DNA from: Ancylobacter sonchi
GTDB lineage: Bacteria; Pseudomonadota; Alphaproteobacteria; Rhizobiales; Xanthobacteraceae
DNA length: 64,000 bases
Direction of reading: 5' to 3'
Assembly: GCF_018390695.1 (NCBI RefSeq)
Contig: NZ_JAHBGF010000012.1
Coordinates: forward strand, 124,001-188,000
Within the stretch, counting starts at the first letter, position 1. Every line of letters starts with the position of its first letter. This document shows positions 58,943 to 64,000 of the stretch, piece after piece. A program made the position numbers and the translations under genes. Under the pieces are notes generated by a model. That model saw nothing but the letters and a program-made list of their open reading frames with translations. It ran no database searches and had not been told where the DNA came from.

Positions 58943-59845
58943 ATGCAGGTTCTCATCGACGCGGCCAGTACCGGCAGCCTCTATGCACTCGTCGCCCTCG
59001 CCATCGGCCTGGTCTTCGGTGTCATGCGTCTCATCAACTTCGTTCAGGGCGACTACATCACCATCGGCGCCTACGCGCTCATCGTGCCCTCCGCCGCGGC
59101 GACGCCGACACTGTTCATTGGCCTGTGGCCGGTACCGCTGGCGATCGGCGGGATCATGTTGATCGTGGTGCTGGTCGCGCTGGCCACCGAACGCGCCGCG
59201 TTCCGTCCGCTACGCCAGACCGACCCCTCGACGCTGCTCATCTCGTCCTTTGCGCTCAGCTTCCTGTTCCAGCAGACGATGATGCTAGTCTACAATAGCC
59301 GCCCGAAATCGGTGGATTTCGGCTCCTCGCTCGCCGCCGCCGTCGCGATAGGCGATCTGCGCGTACCTGGCATCCAGCTTGTCACCATGGCGACCGCGGC
59401 CATCTGCGGGCTCGCGCTGATCCTGTTTCTACGCCGGACGTCACTGGGCATCGAGATGCGGGCGGCCGCCGAGGATTTCGGCATGGCGCAACTTCTGGGT
59501 GTGCGCGCCAACAGGGTGATCGCGCTCGCCTTCGCCATCAGTGGAGCACTTGGCGCGGTCTCCGCTCTGCTCATCGTCGTCCAGACCGGCACTCTCGACT
59601 ATCGCATGGGCGTGATGCCGGTGATCTACGGCTTCTTCGCCACCGTCATCGGCGGCATGGGCAGCCTTGCGGGTGCGGCGCTTGGTGGCTTCCTGGTCGG
59701 TGCCGCCAGCCAGTTGCTCCAGGCGTGGCTGCCGGGAGATCTGCGGCCGTTTCGCGATGCCTTCGTCTTCGGCCTCGTCATTCTCGTCCTTCTAGTACGG
59801 CCCGAGGGGATCGCGCGCTCGCGCGCGGCCCGCGAGCGCGTGTGA
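58943..59845 (+). CDS. ABC transporter permease (LivH type)
   Basis: A 300-residue inner-membrane protein with about eight hydrophobic segments; the first is LYALVALAIGLVFGVMRLINFVQGDYITIGAYA, the hallmark N-terminus of LivH permeases. The EAA-like loop GIEMRAAAEDFGMAQLLGVRANR contacts the ATPases. Family end GGFLVGAASQLLQ and FVFGLVILVLLVRPEGI are present. The longer upstream open frame is not used: ATG 58943 gives the family start. Confidence 0.94.
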   Translation: MQVLIDAASTGSLYALVALAIGLVFGVMRLINFVQGDYITIGAYALIVPSAAATPTLFIGLWPVPLAIGGIMLIVVLVALATERAAFRPLRQTDPSTLLISSFALSFLFQQTMMLVYNSRPKSVDFGSSLAAAVAIGDLRVPGIQLVTMATAAICGLALILFLRRTSLGIEMRAAAEDFGMAQLLGVRANRVIALAFAISGALGAVSALLIVVQTGTLDYRMGVMPVIYGFFATVIGGMGSLAGAALGGFLVGAASQLLQAWLPGDLRPFRDAFVFGLVILVLLVRPEGIARSRAARERV

Positions 59846-59854
59846 GGAGCTAAT

Positions 59855-60946
59855 ATGAACGCGCGTTCCTTCCTTGCCGCCCTGTCTTCCGCCGGGCCTG
59901 CACTCAGCCTGCTCATTCCGCTCGGGGGGGCAGTACTGCTGTTGTCGTTCACGGGCTCCATGGTGCTTGAACAGGCCGCCATCGAGGCGCTGATCAAGAT
60001 CGTGGCGGTGGTCGGCCTCTACATCTTCATCGGCAATTCCGGGATCATGTCCTTCGGGCACGTCGCCTTTATGGCAATCGGCGCCTATGCGGCGGCGTGG
60101 CAGACCTGCTGCGAGATGCTGAAGCCGATCGTGATGTCCGGCCTACCCGACATACTGCTGCGGAACACCGTGCCGAATTTTCCCGCCAGCCTCGCCTCGG
60201 GCGCGCTCGCGGCGGTGGCGGCCCTGGCGGCGGGACTCGTCATCCTCCGTCTCAATGGCATCGCCGCCAGTATTGCGAGTTTTGCCCTGCTGTTCATCAT
60301 CAACGTGGTCTATTCGAACGCGGATCGCTACACGCAGGGCGTAGGCTCCATCGTCGGCCTTCCAACTTATGTCACGCCGATGGTCGGCTATGCTTGGGTC
60401 TGCGTGACCGTCGCCTGCGCCCTTCTCTACCAGACCTCGCGCTTCGGCCTCGCGCTTCGGGCGAGCCGCGAGGATGAGCCCGCCGCGAGAGCGGCAGGCG
60501 TCAACGTGTACCTGCAGCGGCTCATTGCCTTCGTCATCAGCGCCGCCTTTCTCGGGATCGCCGGGGCGCTTTATGGCAGTCTGCTCGGCACGATCTCAGT
60601 GGACACCTTCTTCCTGGACATGACCTTCATGCTGATCGCCATGCTGGTGATCGGGGGCGTGCGGTCGCTGTCGGGCGCGGTCGCTGGCGTCGTGGTCATT
60701 TCGACCGTGGTCGAGTTGTTCCGCCGCCTGCAGGGGGGCGTCGACATCGGTGGCTTCGCGATCAGCATGCCGGCGGGCGCGCAGGGCGTGGCTCTCGCCC
60801 TGTTCATGCTGGCCATGCTGATTTTCCGGCGCGGCGGCCTGGTGGGGGATCGCGAAATCGACTGGGTCGGTCCGCTGCTGCGCCAGTTAGCGGGACGTTC
60901 CATATCCGGGACGACCGATGCGAGCGCCCCCCGCCGGCCCTTCTGA
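59855..60946 (+). CDS. ABC transporter permease (LivM type)
   Basis: A 363-residue permease with about ten hydrophobic segments, including YIFIGNSGIMSFGHVAFMAIGAYAAAW, the diagnostic LivM segment. The ATPase contact loop is FGLALRASREDEPAARAAGVNVYLQRLIAFVISA. Its heterodimer partner is the LivH-type protein encoded nine bases upstream. It is followed by an M20 amidohydrolase gene after 30 bases. Confidence 0.94.
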   Translation: MNARSFLAALSSAGPALSLLIPLGGAVLLLSFTGSMVLEQAAIEALIKIVAVVGLYIFIGNSGIMSFGHVAFMAIGAYAAAWQTCCEMLKPIVMSGLPDILLRNTVPNFPASLASGALAAVAALAAGLVILRLNGIAASIASFALLFIINVVYSNADRYTQGVGSIVGLPTYVTPMVGYAWVCVTVACALLYQTSRFGLALRASREDEPAARAAGVNVYLQRLIAFVISAAFLGIAGALYGSLLGTISVDTFFLDMTFMLIAMLVIGGVRSLSGAVAGVVVISTVVELFRRLQGGVDIGGFAISMPAGAQGVALALFMLAMLIFRRGGLVGDREIDWVGPLLRQLAGRSISGTTDASAPRRPF

Positions 60947-60976
60947 GCGCCCCCAAGCCATTTCGAGGAGTTTCCC

Positions 60977-62158
60977 GTGCCCGTCATCGCCGATATCGCC
61001 GAGATGGATGGTGAGTTGCGCGCCATCCGTCACGATCTGCACGCCTATCCAGAGATCGGGTTCGAGGAGAATCGAACCTCCGCGCGTATCGCCGAGCTGC
61101 TGGTTTCGTGGGGTATCGAGGTCCACCAAGGGATCGGCGGCACCGGCGTGGTCGGTGTCGTGGAGGGAGTGCGAGGGCAAGGAAGCCGTATCGGCCTTCG
61201 CGCCGACATGGATGCTCTTCCGATGCAGGAAATGACCGATCTGCCCTTCCGCTCGACCATTGCCGGCCGGTTCCATGGCTGTGGTCATGATGGCCACACC
61301 ACCATGCTGCTCGGCGCCGGACGCCATCTGGCAGCGAACCGTGACTTCGCCGGGCGCGTGGTGCTGATCTTCCAGCCGGCGGAGGAGGGATTGGGTGGCG
61401 CACGCGCGATGCTCGCCGACGGCCTTTTTGACCGCTTTCCGCTCGACGAGATCTATGCGCTTCACAATGCGCCCTGGCTGAAGCCCGGCGAGCTGTCGGT
61501 GTTCGATGGGCCGGCCATGGCGGCGGCCGATCTGTTCGACATCCGCATTCGCGGTATCGGCGCCCATGCCGCCATGCCGCATCTGGCGAGGGATCCAGTC
61601 GTGGCCGCGGCGGCTCTCGTCCAGGCACTGCAAACCATTCCCGCGCGCAATGTCGATCCGTTTGAGGCGGCGGTCATCTCCGTCACCGCCCTGAATGCGG
61701 GGGAAGCCTACAATGTACTGCCGGACGAAGCGCTGCTGCGGGGAACGCTGCGTGCCTTCAGTCAGGACGTCATGAAACTGATGCGCAAGCGGATTGCTGC
61801 GGTGGTCGAAGGCGTCGCGGCGAGCCATGATGTGGCGATCGAGCTCGATCTGCGGCCGGCCTTCGACGTGCTGGTCAATCATGCGGGCCCGACGGCGGCT
61901 CTGGCCGGCGCGGCATTGGACATTGTCGGCGAAGCCGGCGTGCTGACCGATCGGCGCCCCATCATGGCCAGCGAGGATTTCGCCGACATGCTGCGCGTGG
62001 TGCCCGGCTGTTATGCCTGGCTCGGCCACGGCGGCGACGTCCCCCTTCATCATCCGGGCTTCGTACTCGACGACGACATCCTCACGGTCGGCGCCAGCCT
62101 GTTCGCCCGCATCGCGCTGAACCGCCTCGTCGCCGGCGCCGCCGGTCGCGCGAACTGA
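60977..62158 (+). CDS. M20 family amidohydrolase (hippurate hydrolase type)
   Basis: A 393-residue di-metal amidohydrolase. Metal ligands and landmarks are seen in LRADMDALPM, GCGHDGHTTMLLGAGRHLA, QPAEEGLGGARAML, ALHNAPWLKPGE, GIGAHAAMPHLARDPVV and MASEDFADML. The family hydrolyses N-acyl amino acids or hippurate-like amides. GTG at 60977 is the start with GAGGAG six bases before it. It belongs to the importer operon and could remove an acyl or formyl group from a ring-opened amide. Confidence 0.92.
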   Translation: MPVIADIAEMDGELRAIRHDLHAYPEIGFEENRTSARIAELLVSWGIEVHQGIGGTGVVGVVEGVRGQGSRIGLRADMDALPMQEMTDLPFRSTIAGRFHGCGHDGHTTMLLGAGRHLAANRDFAGRVVLIFQPAEEGLGGARAMLADGLFDRFPLDEIYALHNAPWLKPGELSVFDGPAMAAADLFDIRIRGIGAHAAMPHLARDPVVAAAALVQALQTIPARNVDPFEAAVISVTALNAGEAYNVLPDEALLRGTLRAFSQDVMKLMRKRIAAVVEGVAASHDVAIELDLRPAFDVLVNHAGPTAALAGAALDIVGEAGVLTDRRPIMASEDFADMLRVVPGCYAWLGHGGDVPLHHPGFVLDDDILTVGASLFARIALNRLVAGAAGRAN

Positions 62159-62169
62159 AGGGGGCTCGC

Positions 62170-63657
62170 ATGCTGACCGGTACGCAATATCTCGAAAGTC
62201 TGCGTGACGGGCGCACCATCTATCTTGGGGGAGAAAAGGTCGACGACGTGACCAGCCATCCGGGTTTTTCCGCCTCGGCGCGGTCCTTCGCCCGGCTATG
62301 GGACGCGCGGCAGGATCCTCGCTACCGGCCATGGCTGGTGAGCGAGGAGGATGGCGAGTCGTTCGCCTCCTACTATCTGATGCCGCGTTCCCGCGCGGAT
62401 CTTGAGCGGCGCAGCCGTTGCAGTGCGATCATCGCCGAGCTGTCCTTCGGTCTGCTCGGGCGCTCGCCGGATTTCGTCGGCGGCTACATCACCGGCGCCG
62501 CGATGCAGCCGGACCGGTTCGACCGGGGTGAGCACCGCTTCTCGGAGAACGTGACACGCTATTACGAGTTCTGCCGCCGCAACGACCTTAATCTTGCCCA
62601 CGCGGTCGCCCCGCCCCAGGGCACTCGCGATCCGGCCCGCTTCGGTCGGGACAGCGAGGATGTGCCGACGCTGCGGGTGATCGGCGATTATGACGGCGGC
62701 GTGATCGTCAGCGGCATGAAGATGCTGGCTACCGGCGCCGCCTTCGCCCATGAACTGTGGATCGGCAACATCCTGCCGCTGGCGCCGGATCAGAAGACGG
62801 CATCGATCACCTGCGTCCTGCCGGTCAACACGCCGGGCCTCAGCCTCTGGTCGCGCAAGGCCTATGCGTTTTACGGCCAGGGTAGCTTTGAGAACCCGCT
62901 GTCGACGCATTTCGACGAGTCGGACTGCGTCGTGATCTGCCAGGAGGTGAAGGTTCCGTGGGAGCGCATCTTCACGCTCGATGATGTCGCGTGGTCACGT
63001 GGCATCTATTTCGACACTCCGGCTCATGCGCTGTCGAACCACCAGTCGAGCGTGCGCTACCGCGCCAAGATTCAGCTGATGCTCGCGCTCGCCTGTCGCA
63101 TCACGCAATGCATGGGAACCGACAAGGTGCCGGCGGTGCGCGACACGATCAATCATCTATCCGCGCAGGAGGCGCTGATCGCTGCTCTCATCGACGGGCA
63201 AATTCAGGGTCACGAGCGGCTTTCCGATGGGTTCGCCTGTTTCAATCGCCGCTCTATGTATGCCTCGATCTACTGGGCGACGCAGAATTACGACAAGATC
63301 TGCAGTCGTGTGCGGGAGTTGATGGGGGGGAGCGTTCTTCAGATGCCCGCCGATATCAGTGTCGCGGCCGCTCCCGAAACTTCCGCGCTGTTCGCCGCGA
63401 ACTGGGCCGGAAATGGCTGGAGCGCGCGCGAGCGCATGAAGCTGTTCAAGCTCGCATGGGACTTGATCGGCAGCGATTTCGCCGGCCGGCATGCGCAGTA
63501 TGAGCGTTTCTATATGGGCCCTGCCTTCGTAGTGCGCGAGCACGTCGGGCGAGAGACTGACTGGAACACAACGCTCGGCCCGCTCGATGAACTGCTCGCG
63601 AGTTATGATGACGACGTATCACCGGAGCTCATCGGTCGGGCCATAGAGGCCACCTAG
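62170..63657 (+). CDS. HpaB-type flavin-dependent monooxygenase, second copy
   Basis: A 495-residue homologue of the protein at 48884. Shared landmarks are TGTQYLESLRDGRTIYLGGEKVDDVTSHPGF, FGLLGRSPDFVGGYITGAAM, LPVNTPGLSLWSRKAY, EVKVPWERIFTLDDVAW and DFAGRHAQYERFYMGPAF. It starts at 62170 with GAAGGGGG upstream. No second flavin reductase is nearby, so it may share the HpaC-like protein at 48400. Its end lies next to an IS3 element, but the C-terminus (GPLDELLASYDDDVSPELIGRAIEAT) looks complete. Confidence 0.92.
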   Translation: MLTGTQYLESLRDGRTIYLGGEKVDDVTSHPGFSASARSFARLWDARQDPRYRPWLVSEEDGESFASYYLMPRSRADLERRSRCSAIIAELSFGLLGRSPDFVGGYITGAAMQPDRFDRGEHRFSENVTRYYEFCRRNDLNLAHAVAPPQGTRDPARFGRDSEDVPTLRVIGDYDGGVIVSGMKMLATGAAFAHELWIGNILPLAPDQKTASITCVLPVNTPGLSLWSRKAYAFYGQGSFENPLSTHFDESDCVVICQEVKVPWERIFTLDDVAWSRGIYFDTPAHALSNHQSSVRYRAKIQLMLALACRITQCMGTDKVPAVRDTINHLSAQEALIAALIDGQIQGHERLSDGFACFNRRSMYASIYWATQNYDKICSRVRELMGGSVLQMPADISVAAAPETSALFAANWAGNGWSARERMKLFKLAWDLIGSDFAGRHAQYERFYMGPAFVVREHVGRETDWNTTLGPLDELLASYDDDVSPELIGRAIEAT

Positions 63658-63659
63658 CG

Positions 63660-64000
63660 GTGCGGCCTGTTGCTGGGCACGCCAGCCGGGTCCCTCTGGC
63701 CAGCTGCCGGTTTCGTGGACACCGAGATAAGGTGTTCAACGGGACTGGAGAGCAGGAATGCAACGACGGAGGTTCAGCCGCGAGTTCGAGCTTCAGGCTG
63801 TGAGGTTGGTGAAGGATCGGGGCGTTGCGGTTGCGCAGGCTGCCCGCGGCCTGGATCTCCGCGAGAACGTGCTATGTAAATGGGTCCGTGAGGCGAAGGC
63901 GGATCCTCAGCATGCATTTCCCGGCCATGGTCCGACGAGACCCGAGCAGCTCGAGATTGACCGGCTGCGCAGGGAAGTGGCCAAGCTGAAGGCGGAGCGC
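63660..64000 (+). mobile_element. IS3-family insertion sequence, left part
   Basis: The gene at 63758 is an IS3-type OrfA. The left inverted repeat should lie between 63660 and 63757; a GGTTTCGTGGACACC stretch (63709-63723) is a likely part of it, but the exact end could not be set without the right end. The rest of the element, including OrfB and the frameshift site, is beyond the window. Confidence 0.6.
63758..64000 (+). CDS. IS3 family transposase OrfA, cut by the window edge
   Basis: The first 81 codons of a transposase OrfA: a helix-turn-helix of the form RRRFSREFELQAVRLVKDRG, VAQAARGLDLRENVLCKWVREA and a start of the leucine-zipper-like region EQLEIDRLRREVAKLKAER. This is the usual DNA-binding protein of IS3-family elements, normally followed by OrfB through a -1 frameshift. 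GGAATG at 63755-63760 gives the start context. Confidence 0.85.
   Translation, partial: MQRRRFSREFELQAVRLVKDRGVAVAQAARGLDLRENVLCKWVREAKADPQHAFPGHGPTRPEQLEIDRLRREVAKLKAER

Noticed and set aside
1..64000. CRISPR arrays, rRNA genes and complete tRNA genes
   Set aside because: No regular short repeats with unique spacers and no rRNA or full tRNA sequences were noticed by eye; a dedicated search was not possible.

Overview
The window is high-GC DNA from an alphaproteobacterium, most likely a member of the Hyphomicrobiales (Xanthobacteraceae-like; inferred from gene content, not proven). Supporting signs are a complete minCDE operon preceded by a CtrA-type TTAA-N7-TTAA box, many ATP-binding cassette importers, LLM flavin monooxygenases and HpaB-type oxidases. 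Genes are tightly packed, often with 4-bp start/stop overlaps.

Left part (1-21 kb). A plus-strand run carries the end of a polyamine-type solute-binding protein followed by a terminator. It continues with three flavin oxidoreductases (FAD-linked 2-hydroxyacid dehydrogenase type, FMN alpha-hydroxyacid dehydrogenase, DAO-type amine oxidase) and then minC-minD-minE. A MarR regulator and an EmrA/EmrB-type efflux pair are transcribed divergently around strong palindromes. Next comes an eight-gene minus-strand operon (20740 down to 9934): two LLM monooxygenases, an ABC importer (ATPase, fused permease, binding protein), a fumarate-reductase-like flavoprotein, a four-domain rhodanese-like protein and an SDR without the usual catalytic tyrosine. 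It looks like uptake and cleavage of a sulfur-containing (or similar) organic compound; the substrate is unknown.

Centre (21.5-46 kb). Nineteen minus-strand genes form a contractile injection system of the extracellular type (eCIS). They are sheath, tube, zinc-ribbon baseplate protein, Pro-rich protein, Pvc16-like cap protein, AAA+ ATPase, a small protein, a DUF4157 protein with a separate C-terminal domain (candidate payload), CIS tube-adaptor, LysM protein, gpD-like hub, gpV-like spike, PAAR-like tip, gp25, two large baseplate proteins, a gpI-like wedge with a probable beta-helix, a DUF6519 protein and a DUF6734 glycosyltransferase-like protein. No capsid, portal, terminase or T6SS membrane-complex gene is present. 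No tape measure and no classical tail fibre could be recognised. This is the most interesting system in the window.

Junction (46-48.4 kb). The region upstream of the eCIS is visibly more AT-rich and poor in recognisable genes. It holds a 24-base remnant resembling the 3' end of a tRNA-Ser gene, a decayed LLM monooxygenase, and the N-terminal piece of an IS110-family transposase abutting it. These are signs of past insertion and rearrangement.

Right part (48.4-63.7 kb). A catabolic cluster is organised around three intergenic regions that share a TTCAAG-NN-CTTGAA-like site, probably bound by the encoded XRE-cupin regulator. It encodes an HpaB/HpaC flavin monooxygenase pair, a three-subunit molybdenum hydroxylase, a PuuE-type cyclic-amide hydrolase, a complete branched-chain-amino-acid-type ABC importer, an M20 amidohydrolase and a second HpaB homologue. 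Together these suggest import, ring hydroxylation and amide hydrolysis of an N-heterocyclic aromatic compound (inference). An IS3-family element begins at the right edge and is cut off by the window.
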